64,000 bases of DNA, taken from the NCBI RefSeq assembly GCF_019175385.1, contig NC_083339.1, positions 28,425,637-28,489,636 of the forward strand, given 5' to 3'. The position numbers and the translations under genes were made by a program. Origin of the DNA: Lycium barbarum. Its lineage: Eukaryota > Streptophyta > Magnoliopsida > Solanales > Solanaceae. Below are positions 20,811 to 32,084 of the stretch, piece after piece. The notes beneath the pieces were generated by a model. The model did no database searches. It was not told where the DNA came from and saw nothing but the letters and a program-made list of their open reading frames with translations. Position 1 is the stretch's first letter. Each line of letters begins with the position of its first letter.

Positions 20811-21169
20811 CTGTAACACAGGAAAAATTTCCAGCGAAGACAGGCTTCAGTAAAACGGGCATAACGTTTTGTACGCAGCTTTGTTTGGGCTGGGCGACCT
20901 ACCGTTGGAAATCTATTTCAAAGATCTACAACTTTCATCAAGGAAGTTATTCCAAATTCGCAACACATTTGCATTAAAATCGCCCAGAAGACAGAACTAT
21001 CAAAACTTAGGCGAATTTAAGAGGTCTTAAGAACTTCAGTAGTTGGTTTGGCTTCAAAACGACCATCTTCCACCCGAATTCATCAAGAATGGTTTCATAT
21101 AGATAAAATATCATCTTAACACTAGATTTTCACAAATTCACACCTATTTCAAGTTTACGGGGTGTTACA

Positions 21170-21372
21170 GGGATTACCAGAACCCTTACCTAGAACTTTG
21201 AATTAAGAAGGATTTTTCACGGTATATGAATAAACCCTTCAAAACTGGTTTTCATAATTTCCTAAAAATTAGGTGGCGACTCTTTTAAAATAAAGTCCAA
21301 AAGAGCACCAACGATTTTGAACTAGCTTTTCCGAGTGCTAACCCCGCTCGCAAAAATGTGAACCTTTATAGA
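21170..21372 (+). mobile_element. Element X: end of 5' LTR (U5)
   Basis: Ends about 21370 (TTTATA, a decayed terminus), two bases before the primer site. It contains TGGCGACTC at 21274-21282, a copy of the first nine bases of the primer site. Layout matches the LTR end of W (48100-48303) and, inverted, those of Y at 27957-28180 and 41924-42190. Confidence 0.72.
21274..21282 (+). promoter_or_regulatory. PBS echo in the X LTR
   Basis: TGGCGACTC, identical to the first nine bases of the primer site 99 bp downstream. Same arrangement in W (48222-48230) and Y (28041-28049 and 42007-42015, minus strand). Confidence 0.6.
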
Positions 21373-21390
21373 TGGCGACTCCGCTGGGGA
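21373..21390 (+). promoter_or_regulatory. Element X primer-binding site (Arg tRNA type)
   Basis: TGGCGACTCCGCTGGGGA, the primer site typical of Ogre/Tat elements, attributed to an arginine tRNA. It follows the LTR end by two bases. Confidence 0.82.
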
Positions 21391-21652
21391 CTTAAAGGTT
21401 CTAACCATAAGGATTCCAATATAATGTGGGTATATTTGCTTCAACTGTTTATGTGTTTATATTCCCGCAATTATCAACTGTCATTGCATGCATATCATAA
21501 CTCTGCCACTCTTGGCATTTATTTACACTTTGTTCCAAAGGCGACTTCGCGGAGCAAGTGGTCGTATCTTCACTATAAAACCAAAATACTTCTTTCGGAA
21601 CAGTTATGAGGCGGGGTTGATTTGTGGTCGTCCAACATCCCTAACGGTTTAG

Positions 21653-21671
21653 CCTCAGTTGTCCGCTCGGG
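21653..21671 (+). other. X leader hairpin (imperfect)
   Basis: CCTCAGTTGTCCGCTCGGG. Same position (280 bases after the primer site) and loop as the perfect stem in Y (41624-41642). Here one pair is a wobble and one a mismatch. Confidence 0.5.
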
Positions 21672-21943
21672 TTCCCGGTCGTTTGTCAAAAGCCCACTCT
21701 AGTAAAACTAGGATAGAGCTAAGCCAAATCCCTACTGAACTAGAGCATTCATACCTAGACAAGATTTGGGTATGTCAGACCTACCTAAAGCTCATTAAGA
21801 GAGACCACCCTGTGATCGGATGGTCTATGACCCGAAGAGCACCGCATCTCATTTATGTGCTACGTGGAAACATGTTTGGTGCCTATATGATGAACCATTA
21901 ACCCTGTGGGGATGGGGGAATCTTAACTGTGTTCTGTTTTGTA

Positions 21944-23343
21944 GATGGAAGGCCGCATTCATTTTGACATAGTTGTCGAGGCTCCGGATTTATTGAGTTT
22001 AGTGGGTGTGGTTAGGTGATACTCACAAAAAGACAATTAGCTGCACTTTAGGTCACCTACCAGCTATCATGACAATAAAGGGTTGTTCGGAACTCATAGA
22101 GGTGGTAGCCGGACATTGGGACGATAAGGAAATATTGTTCCGCTTTGGTGAAATTGAGATGACTCCGACCTTAGAGGAGATTAGGATGCCATAAACAACA
22201 ATGGAACCTGTCTAAGGAGACGACACAAACCAGATCACTAACTATTATTTATACAGAGGCCCACAGTCGACCAAATCATGAAGTTTCTTGCACTGACTGA
22301 GGCGCCCTAGGCGCAAGGACCCACTATAGCTTTTAGGGACCTGTATCGGAGATGTCACCAGGTATACTCTATATCAGAGGGAGTTCAAGAGTAGAGAAGA
22401 GTGGGAAGCTATTAGACCTTTGGCATTCGCTATAGCCTTGCTAGACACTATGGTGTTCTCACAAGACGAATCGTTGGCCATAGACACCCGAGTGATCTAC
22501 TTAGCCCACGCTATTTTCTATGGTATAACCAAGGATCAGGAAACGAGGTATTTTGACCTGGCACCCATCATCCTGGCAGACAATTTTCGGGCTTTAGACA
22601 AATGCCTGAATTTCTTCCGGTACTTCCAAGGATGTAGCATGTTGTTACATTGGTAGATTATTAAACACATCAACATGGTTAAGGAAGTTCAGTATCTGAG
22701 AAATCACAACAGGATAGACCGTCTGACAAATTATTGCCCGAACTTTGGTTGCATGTCCAAAGAGGCGTGAGCCGGCTTCTTGAGGAATTGATTGAAGATA
22801 GGATCCAGTGGATGTTTCCCGACTTCATCAGAAATTGTGGTGGTTTGGGGTAAGAATTTTCCTTTTGTGCCATTAGCAGGGGTTCAAGGAATTCGTCTTT
22901 ATTATCCATCTCAGGTTCTAAGGCAGTTTGGTAGAAGGCAAATGATACCTCAGGTAGGAAATCTTGAGCAGTTCATCATTTAGCACACAGAGCAGAAGAT
23001 CAAGAACGTCGGGGTGATCCTCAGAGAATGGAATGGTCGTGTGAGTTGGGGTTTCGAGGCAGGGTGTGACCCAGGGTATCATGAATGGCTGCAGGGAAAC
23101 TTGGCCCCTGCATCCATCCCAAGGCCCATACCTTCTCACAATGCCCAAGAAGAGGAGTGTCTGAAGGAATGTTCGGAAAGCATGGATGAGCTTTTAGCTA
23201 AGATCTTAGAAGAAACAGATCTAATGATAATAAAGATAGAGATGTACCAAGAACGACTTCTGATTCAGACCAAACTTCAGAGGGTTAAGAAGGCCAAAAA
23301 TAGCCAGGCCTCGACGTCAGCCGCTGGAGGAGAACCCTACTGA
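21944..23343 (+). pseudogene. Element X accessory ORF upstream of gag (plant mobile domain-like)
   Basis: ATG at 21944, right after GTTCTGTTTTGTAG, which looks like a splice acceptor. Decayed in several frames. Recognisable blocks: FDIVVEAPDLLSLV (about 21956-22000), GHLPAIMTIKGCSELIEVVAGHWD...FRFGEIEMTPTLEEI (about 22050-22190), FAIALLDTMVFSQDE (about 22420-22470), FDLAPIILADNFRALDKC (about 22555-22605), and a C-terminal coiled coil ending at 23343. These blocks match the extra ORF carried before gag by many Tat/Ogre elements, related to the plant mobile domain. Role in the element is unknown. No intact frame over 110 codons remains. Confidence 0.72.
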
Positions 23344-23703
23344 TTTACTGCTTTATATCAAGCCCCATGTCGGCTTCATCATCTCTGTAATCCCTTCGGG
23401 GAAGATAGTTTTATTACCATTTATTAACTAATGATGATTTTTTGAGGCAATCGTTCACCTTCACAAATGGCACTTCCATGCTTCAATCGATTAAGAGAGC
23501 CTTAACTCAAAAAGGTTTAGGAACACGAACAGTATAAATATCAGCCAAATTGCATGAATGCTTGCTACGTGCTTCACATGCCTATTTGCTATGTGTGTTA
23601 TCGTATATTAAGGCTTGAATACATTTGATTCGATGATCTAAAAATACATACCAAAAGCTTAAAACTTACCCACATTTATCTCTATTAAAAGGTTGACTTA
23701 CAA
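23344..23703 (+). other. Spacer within X
   Basis: Non-coding gap between the accessory ORF and the next gag-like segment. Nothing recognised. Confidence 0.5.
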
Positions 23704-24830
23704 ATGGCAAACCAAGGAGAACAAGAATCGCGAACCCTGGGAGAGACAACTGAGATGTTGAGAGACAAGGTGCTACAAATGGAGAAGCACCTCCAAGAAA
23801 TGGGGAGGAAAATTGAGGAAGTGGACAGATTGCTAGAGATGGTTGGGAACCCACCAGAGGGCATACCCTAAGAACAATACTATGGGAATGTCCCAGAAGG
23901 AGTAAGGGACTTGGTGCTAAATTAAATACCTTTAGAGAGAAGAAATATGACGCCTAGAGAGGGGACACTCCAGGAGGAGTGAATGAAAGCCAGGGAGCTA
24001 AATCAGACCCGTGGGTGACAGAATCAAACCCGCAAGAGGAGTCGGAGCCTCAATAGGAAGCATCTGAACCCGTTAAGGAAGAGGAACCAGAAGAGGGGGA
24101 GGAAGAGCCTCAGGATATGGAGGAGGAGGAATTAGAGCCCATTGACATAAAGGCTGAGGGGGAGGAAGTACTAATTGAGATGTTTCCTGAGTTTCAGAGA
24201 AGGAGAATGACGCCAATGAGGAATCTGATTACCATGCCCCAACCAGCGAGGGATCCGATTTCTATGCACCCTCACCAATGCTATACCTGCAACCTCCACT
24301 ATGGTGTTAGAGAATTTTTAAAGGGCAGGCCCTTCTGAACCCGCTTGGTAGGGAGTAGCTTTCAAAGCCCATTCCTCTCCATTCAGAGTGGCTCCGCGGC
24401 CTGTCACTTGTAAAGAGTTATACGAAAAGATGGTTGCCACAGGAGTGTCTTGCACTACTAGGGATAGGTTGCTGCCGTCCGAGTTGGTGTACGCATACAA
24501 CAGGTACCCGTTTCACCGCAACCAAGCTGGTCATACTCTGAATGAGTGTCTGGGGTTGAAGAGGAGAATTTGTAGCCTAATTGATGATAGGATCATTGGG
24601 ACTTTGTGAGGGCCACACACCCTAGTCCATGACCATATTATCCTTGGAGAATGAGTCACTACTAGTACTCAAATTTGGTGGTATGATTTCACGATCTTCG
24701 AGGAATCGTACGCCCGTATATTTTCAACTCTAGCCAGTTTAAGGAAGATTAGACCTGTGGAACCTGCCCACGAACTCGCTCTAGTTCGTAAGGACAGCGA
24801 CTCGCGGAACTATATTTTTGGGTAGATATT
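23704..24830 (+). pseudogene. Element X gag-like segment 1 (internally deleted)
   Basis: Starts with ATG and a coiled coil (TEMLRDKVLQMEKHLQEMGR, codons about 20-39), then a Glu-rich low-complexity region with stops, then a block about 24390-24600 with ELYEKMVATGV and YHRNQAGHTLNEC...LKRRI.SLID, the linker and zinc-like CCHC remnant found at the gag-protease border of Tat elements. The capsid core is absent, so this looks like a gag with its middle removed. A second gag follows at 25472, so X carries parts of two gag copies. Confidence 0.55.
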
Positions 24831-24886
24831 AGGTGTCCCCATTTTTTGCACATAAAAAGTTTCCCCCTCCCCATAAATATTGTAAA

Positions 24887-24948
24887 GAACCGCGCCGACC
24901 TGACGTCCCTATGGAGGGATACGCAGGAAGCCCTAGCCGGGCCTGGTC
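24887..24948 (+). other. Two-hairpin motif, copy A
   Basis: GAAC...GACCTGA, stem 1 TCCCTATGGAGGGA, linker TACGCAGGAA, stem 2 GCCCTAGCCGGGC, tail CTGGTC. Follows the first gag-like segment. Confidence 0.7.
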
Positions 24949-25018
24949 TGGAGAAATCTTTAGCTAGGTTTAGCTTAAAAGCTATTTAGGAAAGATATAT
25001 ATCCTTCTTTTATAAAAT

Positions 25019-25082
25019 GAACTACGATAGGGCCTGACTTCCCCTAGTGGGATACGTAGGCAGTCTGCGTAAGACTCGGCCC
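25019..25082 (+). other. Two-hairpin motif, copy B
   Basis: GAACTACG...GCCTGACT, stem 1 TCCCCTAGTGGGA, linker TACGTAGGCA, stem 2 GTCTGCGTAAGAC, tail TCGGCC. Paired with copy A 132 bases upstream, and before the second gag. Confidence 0.75.
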
Positions 25083-25471
25083 CTACATAATATAAATTAC
25101 AATCCCCCACCCCACCCCCTATCCCTATTTGTTTAATTTCTGTAACGTGGAAGGCTTTGCCGGAAGTAAGTCAACCGTGAAGCATATTGAACCAAGCTCC
25201 ACCCAAACTTCAAAGGCCCATTAACATTCGAACATTTAGAAAAAGGATCAAAATTGTTAAAGCTTAATATATGACTTTGTGTGCTATGTGCGCTTTAAAT
25301 ATCAATATGTGATATCTTGCCTTTATAAGTTTGATCAATAACTAACTTTGTCTACCGTTAAGTTATTTTTGTCTTATAGAACGAGGCTGATTAGTGTAGT
25401 ACTGAAACCTAGCATAATTCACAAGATCCAAAGCCACATTAGCATCCCTCGCAGACAAACGCAAAGAGAAG
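25083..25471 (+). other. Leader of X gag
   Basis: Non-coding, between motif B and the gag ATG. C-rich stretch at 25105-25125. No gene seen. Confidence 0.5.
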
Positions 25472-27300
25472 ATGACTGGTACGCCCAATCACGGAAATGA
25501 GCTTACTCTCCATGACAGAGATGCCCAAGACCCACAAAAAGTATCATCTCAAGAAGATGTGATTGCAACATTACTGACTGTTGTTACGGCTCTCCAAGAA
25601 AAGGTACCTAGGAATGAGGTAACAAATACGGACAAGGACTCATCGACAGAGGAAAGAAGGCATCCTCCTCCGTTCCCTTCGCTGAGTTCATCAATGCCCG
25701 ATCATTTTCCTATATACCTACCAGGAACCATCCCGCCTCCACTAAGATCCACCAACCCAAACCATGCTGGTCCTTCTTAGCGCACTCCTCCACCAACAAA
25801 ATACATTCAAATCCCAGGGACCACTCACTCAATTCCTTCTTACCAAGTTCCTCAGCCTGTTTTCATTAATCCGGCAAGCCAAGTACCTGCTCCAGCTCCA
25901 CCAACTGGGCGGACCACCACTGCCCTACTCAACCATACCACCCACTAGGTCTCATTCTTCACTCCTAACATCCCAAGTTAATTCTCCCCGAGGCATAAAG
26001 AGTTAGATCATTATGAAGAAATGGAGAGAGCCTGGAGAGCCAAACAGGATAAGCGTGAAAAAGATATGAAGAAAAAGATGGAGGAATTGATGGAGAAATC
26101 CAACAGGTCTGCAAGAAAGGCTACAGGCCTAAAATATGATGACCTGTGTATACACCCAGATTCAGACCTACCAGAGGGGTTCAAAATCCCAAAAATTGAG
26201 ATGTTCAATAGAACAGGGAATCCCAAAGCGCACCTCCGATCTTACTGCGACCAGTTGGTCGGAGTAAAGAAAAATAAACTTCTAATCATGTGACTATTTA
26301 GTCGTAGCTTGACCGGAGAAGCCACTGAATGGTTCGCAACTCAAGATATGCGTCAATGGCACGCCTTGGAGGTCATGGCAGAATCCTTCATGGAAAGATT
26401 TCGCTTTAATGTTGAAACAGTACCTGACCGCTATTACCTTAAAAAGGTCAAGCATAAATCAACAGAAAACTATAGGGAGTTCGCCAGCAGGTGGAGGGCT
26501 GAGGCAGCCCGTGTGCAGCCACCAATTTGTGAAGGAGGGTTAGTCTCTGTGTTCAGCAGATCCCAAGAGCCTGCTTTATATGACAGAATGTTGTCCATGG
26601 CTGGAAGACCGTTTGCTAAATTGGTCAAAATGGGAAAGGCTATAGAAGATGGTCTCAAATCCGAGAACATAGTTAGCGCCTTTAACAAGGCATCTGGACA
26701 AGCTACTGCAGGAATCTTCCGCAAGAAGAAAGAGGACGTGGCAAGCATATCCCACATACCAAACCCAAGCCCAAAAGAACCACAATCCTCCCACATAACT
26801 ACGCCTGTCATGAGCCACTCCGCACCTGCCTATAATCCAACACTGGTGTATTACGCACAACCAAGCTTCACCACCACTGTACCATCTTACACGGCTCCGC
26901 CTAGTGTCCGTGTGTCCGCTCCCACCTACCAAGCACCACCTTAACAAAATTACCGCCCAAATAACCCGCCACAAGCATATCAACCACCTCAGAATTACCA
27001 AAATCAACCACCACCCCCAATATACAATGCTCAACGTCCTGTTTTCGAGAAAAGGATAGTAAGAGAATTCACAACGCTCCTCGAGCATAGGGCCCGACTC
27101 TTCGAAAGGATATTGGCAGTAGGGTTGATTTAGAAGGTCCCCCAAAGCCAGCAAAGGCAGGGAATAGATTTTACAGGGATGATCAGACTTGTACCTATCA
27201 TTCAGGAGGAAATAGGCACAACACCGAGGACTTTATAAATCTCAAGCACAAAATCCAAGATCTGATCGACAAGAGAAAAATCATTTTGTAAACCACAGCT
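25472..27300 (+). pseudogene. Element X gag (single frame with stops)
   Basis: ATG at 25472. One frame can be followed to about 27130 through stops at 25778, 25946, 25979, 26291 and 26942. After a Pro-rich region come a charged helix (ERAWRAKQDKREKDMKKKMEE) and the retrotransposon gag core: PKIEMFNRTGNPKAHLRSYCDQL, LTGEATEWF..., SFMERFRFN, KSTENYREFASRWRAEAARV, about 26180-26530. A Pro/Tyr/Gln-rich tail follows, then a Cys/His remnant (CTYHSGGNRHNTEDFINLKHKIQDLI, about 27190-27270) in another frame. Gag forms the particle that packages element RNA. Ogre/Tat lineage by similarity of these blocks. Confidence 0.83.
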
Positions 27301-27399
27301 CCGAATGTGAAGACGAATCCATTACCTAATCATGGAAACAACGGAGTCCACGTGATCGAGAGCATTGATCCCCAAAGTAGTCGATCCATGGAACACACA

Positions 27400-27956
27400 G
27401 TAGCCTCCCTCATACTCCAAGAGCGCCCTAATTTCAAGGTTCTGGTCCCGGTGCCAGGAGCCACAAAAGTTACATCGAGGTTCAGAACCTTGATTCCAGT
27501 GCCCATGGTAGCACAGACGGCACAACAAATTGATCTCACTCAAAAAGCCAATCACTGTACAAGAAGCCATGGCTCAGGACATGACCCGCTCGAGGAGGTG
27601 TTACACTCCTGAAGATTTAGCTCAGAATGCTACGAGGAAAGAAAGCGCCCAAAAGATGGCAATAATTGAAGGAGAAGCCGAAGATTTCTGGCGGCGCATG
27701 CTGCCAAAAGACTACTCCATCATTGAGCATTTGAAGAAAACACTGGCATAAATATTGACTTTGTCATTACTAGCCAACTCCCCATCACGCTGGCAGGCTC
27801 TCATGAGAGTGTTAGATGATGCACATGTGCCAGCTGGGACAAGCAGGGAAGATTTGGCTGGGCTGGTAGCCCACATTATCGGAGAACACAAAATCTACTT
27901 CTCACAAGAGAAGTTGGCAGTAAAAAGACCTCTCACAATAGGGCTCTTAACATCAC
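27400..27956 (+). pseudogene. Element X protease-region start, cut by element Y
   Basis: Several frames with Tat-type pol-leader blocks: KDYSIIEHLKKT (about 27710), SPSRWQALMRVLDDAHVP (about 27785-27835) and the lead-in to the protease at about 27890-27950. The sequence stops before the Asp active site, where Y's LTR begins. The rest of the protease, RT, RNase H and most of integrase are missing from X in this window. Confidence 0.7.
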
Positions 27957-30900
27957 TGTTACAGTTTACTTTTATGCAGGTTAGGGCATAAAAGCTACTA
28001 AGAGGTTGTTGGTGCTCTAATTGAATTTTATATTTTTTTAGAGTCGCCACCTAATTTATTAAGGAAAATTAGGAAAACCGAGTTAAAAAGGATTTATTAA
28101 AACAAAGAAAAAAATCTTTTTAAACCATAGTTCGAGGTAAGATTCTGTTGATCCCCTAAGGAAGGTTTTAAGAACCCTAGTATTAAGGATCTGTACAATA
28201 CGGTTGACCAAATGAACTAAAATGGAATAAAATAAGTAAAGTTCCTTTCTTTATTTATACTTATAAAAACTTATCCTATTTTACAAAGGAGATATACTCC
28301 ATTTTCCCTATACATACATACTATACAAAAATAAAGGAAAAGGGAAGACTATTTAGCTTTTTCAGCCTTGGGCCCAAATCCTTAGAAATCCATGCTCTTC
28401 TAGTTCTTCGTCTGAAGCTCTAAGCCTCCGATCCTTTTACTTCGTCTTCGAGCTTTGCTCTCCACACTTGTTTTATTTGTACTCGCACAATAAAAAGAAA
28501 AGTAGTTAGTAAAATGGTATGCCACCCCACGTTTATGAACATAAAAAAAATCCCTCGGACTCGTATCAAACTTTGAGAGCTTTGATTTCGAAGGCTCGGA
28601 TATATGCTTCCGAATTTTTTGGCTAGAAACCAAGTCAAGTCGCTGTTGCGAATACTAATTTGCTTGTTAGCCATACTAATTCTTGATTACGAATACTAGT
28701 TTGCTTGTTAGCCATACTAGTTCACATCCATACGCTCATCAATTTCTACCTTGTGATTTTATTTATAAGCATCATCATTGCCTAAACCGAGGGATAACCT
28801 TTCCGGACAAGTCATGGCCTCAAAAAATCATTTTTTCATTGGCCCAAGTGTAGTATCATGTTCAAATCGTTCAAAGCATCCAAGTGTAACATCTCCTTAT
28901 TCCAAAAATGGAACAGCAGCCCCTATCAAACAACAAACTCGACTGAAGCATCAAAGTTGAGGCAATTCACAGAGCAGCAGCATATCAAGCACCGTCACGA
29001 AATGCTAAAAGTACAGCAACTTAGTCATGGCAATATAGTGCTAAAGTGAGCAGATTGTTTCCATTTTTAAGGCAGCAGCTTATATAGATACAGCAACCTC
29101 AAATCTCAAGTGCAGCAATTGTTCTTTAAATGCAGCCACCATTTGGCTTCAAACTACCTTAAGATATGCTATTTGTTTTCCTCAAAGTGCAGCCATACGT
29201 TGGCTCAAAAGTGCAACAACAATATGCTCCAAATGCAGCAGAGCTCAATTGCAGTAGAAACTCAGCTCAAAACACGGCAGATATCTCATTTCAGTTACAG
29301 CTATTTGCACCAAATGTAGGAGCAACTTTCAGGGCCTCAAGTGTAGCATTTGTCCACTTAAAATTTCAGCAGTAGTGGCCTCAAGGATACAACAACAGCC
29401 CACAAATCAACTCGATAATATTTGGGATTTGAAAATCCCCATGTCATGCAAAGAAAGGGAAAGGTAAAGAATGAGTATCCAACAATAGTTCCCAACAAAC
29501 AATAGCCAAAAAGTTTTTTCTTATGAAATGAATGCCATTACTTAGTCCAGTTTTCAAATGCTTTTTTTGTTTTTTTGTGAACTGATAGTTTCTTAAGCTA
29601 AAACAGGGAGCAATAATTAAGAAATAGCTTAAACGTTGTCACCCAAAGTGGACTGATATTATGAACATCTACTAGCATATGGAAGTGGCTAAATCTTATA
29701 ATATCACCAATTTTAGCATCTTAAAGAGTTCTACTCCTTTCAAGACACAAATTTCTGAAACTAGAGATCATAATAGACTCAATGAATCACATAAACACTT
29801 CAGAGATATCTTCTTATCATGATGGTAATGTTAATAAAAAGCATAGAACCATCACACCCAACCAGTTAATAGAGAAGTAGCATTTTAGCATAGAGACAGA
29901 TTTCAATAATCTTTAGACATGCTAAGGTTCCATTTTTTTTAATGTCCAGAATTAAACCATTGATCTGATCTTCAGTAAACTCTAAGGGTACAACTAGTTG
30001 TTCATAAGCGAATGCTCATAAACTATTTGATGAATCTAGGGATCTAAACAAAAAATCATAACTCAGTTATCTAAAAAAACACTACAGTGGAGAGTGCATT
30101 GTCCAAACAAATGGGCTGGGGAGCATACAGGGGCGGCAAAAGTTCATTCAAGAGTTCTAGCACATATATTGTTAACTCAAAACAAATCGCACTACATGTT
30201 TGGATATAAAAAACTTCAAAGATTGACCCAATTTAACAGTTTAACAATAAGTGAAGTAACTTGAGATTTAACGCCACAAACTAAATAATTAACTCAAATA
30301 CTTTGCGATGAACTCAAGAAGATTTAAGCAATCCTACAAATCTACCAAATCATCTTTAACGGAGGAGTAGTTAGAGTTTCTGACAAGAAAGAACACCTAA
30401 TCCCTAGGAACAGTTGTTATTTCAGTTTTCTTTTTAAAGATAATGAAACTTGGTTATGCTTCATGCCCTAAAGATTTAAGAGGCACACTTAGATAAATTT
30501 ACTACTAGCAGACTCAATATGGTAAGAAATAACTCCTGTTACTTTATCATGCACAAGATTTACCCTCTTATCCCGTTTCAAATAAGACACACATAGGTTA
30601 AGATCAATTAAAGCTTCTTCGTTAGAGGTTCACTAAACAAGCAAGAAACAGTGATCTATTCACAAACTAATATGATAAAGGGGACACAAGTAGGTAATTC
30701 TGTTATCTATATTTAGGTTCATTCAAACATTCCGTATAAAACCAAGTGGAATCACTACATGACAACGAATAGATCTCTTTTTATCAAAGCACATTTGTTT
30801 TCCGCAATTTACACAATTTATACATTAGCAGGCAAAATACTGTATCAATTTATATTCCCTGGTTATGCCACAAAAGAAATTGACTTCTAATACATAGTGA

Positions 30901-32084
30901 AAAAGATGAACATGAGTTTGACACTACTTTCACTTCTCATACAGCTTAACCAGAATACATCATAGGAGAACAATGTGACTTAAACCTAACACAAACAATC
31001 ATATTCAATTCATACTCATTATCCCTCTAAAAAACCAAACTTGCTCTGAAACTTGGGACCCCAAACATACATGACTTCATATTTTTAGACTAACACTGTA
31101 GAGAAGTTTAAAGCCAAAACACACAAACAACTATGTAGTCAAATCAACCAACCTATACTCATGCTAGATTTAAATAGGCAGAAAACAGAACTTAGGAGAA
31201 TAACAAAAAAACATCACAGCCAACATAACTAGAGAAGGTAATAAAACATGAACACCATAAAACTAAAACAACACTAATAACACAATGAGATTAAAACAGA
31301 ATCGCAAAATTAAAGGAGAAGGAGGGAAAATTACCTTTTTACTGAGCAGTGACGGGGGCGACGAGAGTCCCAAATCACCATTCACCCAAAATGACTATTG
31401 CGGTGAATCGGAAGACTTCAAAAATTTAACTACGAGCTCAAAACTTCCTCAAAACTCAAGGCTTTGCCGAGTTTCTGAGTGTTCTTACTCTTCAGGGCTG
31501 TAAAAACCTATTGTGGTGTGTAAACCAATAGTGGTTGTCAAAAAAAAAAACCAATCTCTTGAATGAAGAAATGGGGGTTCTATTTATAGAACCCCAAAAG
31601 TCCCAATTACAAGAGTTCAACCGATGTGGGACAATTGCTAAATTTGAAATTCGTTGATAACAGGTTTGAAATCCGAATCTAATTCGTACAAGGAAGAAAA
31701 ATCGAAAAGAAAAATAGGGAAGGGTCACCGTTTGAATTCAAATCTCAAGAAGAAAACAAGAACAATATTTTCTCTTGCCTCTTTTGGCCGAGCACCGGCT
31801 GAGAAAGCAAAAGAAAAAATGAATCTTTGCTAAAAGAAGAATTCGCATACTCTGATGAGTTGTTCATCACCTAGGGTTCGTTTGGTTCTTTTCTTTTCTT
31901 TTGTTTTGAGATGAGGAAAATGAAATGAGGGCGACAGCTTCGGGAGATTAAACCAAAAGTGGGCCAGGTCTATTCATTTGGGCTGGATCTTTGTGAGATA
32001 TTTCGGCCAAGAATAAAATAGGGGAGGGGCTGGTCTCTTGGAGTTTAAAATAGTGGGCAAAATTGGATTTAAAATATAACGCTT
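27957..32084 (-). mobile_element. Element Y, left LTR (3' LTR, minus strand)
   Basis: On the minus strand it ends GTAAACTGTAACA against X protease DNA. The region 27957-29959 is repeated in direct orientation at 41924-42190 plus 57520-59101, the other LTR of Y. It contains the PBS echo (28041-28049), GAGTCGCCACC, and a degenerate CTCAAAGTGCAGC-type repeat field at about 29050-29380. From 29960 to 32084 there is no second copy in the window, because the other LTR is truncated at 59101. No coding capacity seen, and its outer end was not identified. Confidence 0.68.
28041..28049 (-). promoter_or_regulatory. PBS echo in the left LTR of Y
   Basis: Minus strand TGGCGACTC, 84 bases inside the LTR end. 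Confidence 0.55.

Larger units (their letters stand above)
18515..21169 (-). mobile_element. Solo LTR V inside the X 5' LTR
   Basis: 2655 bp; minus strand starts TGTAACACCCC and ends TTTTGGGGCGTGACA. Flanks are GGTAT (left) and GGGAT (right), a probable 5-bp target duplication with one change. X LTR sequence resumes on the right. It holds a 58-bp minisatellite, a palindrome block (20660-20810) and the GAGTAC...GTACTC hairpin. Confidence 0.85.

Noticed and set aside
24887..25082. Two-hairpin motif considered as tRNA genes or tRNA-derived SINE pieces
   Set aside because: There is no acceptor stem, no T-arm GGTTCGAATCC-type box and no A/B promoter boxes; only two short stems.
28310..32084. Possible host gene or UTR, because of splice-like sites and gene-like composition
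   Set aside because: 28315-29959 is repeated at 57520-59101 in element-like context. No coding blocks found. Best read as LTR of element Y.
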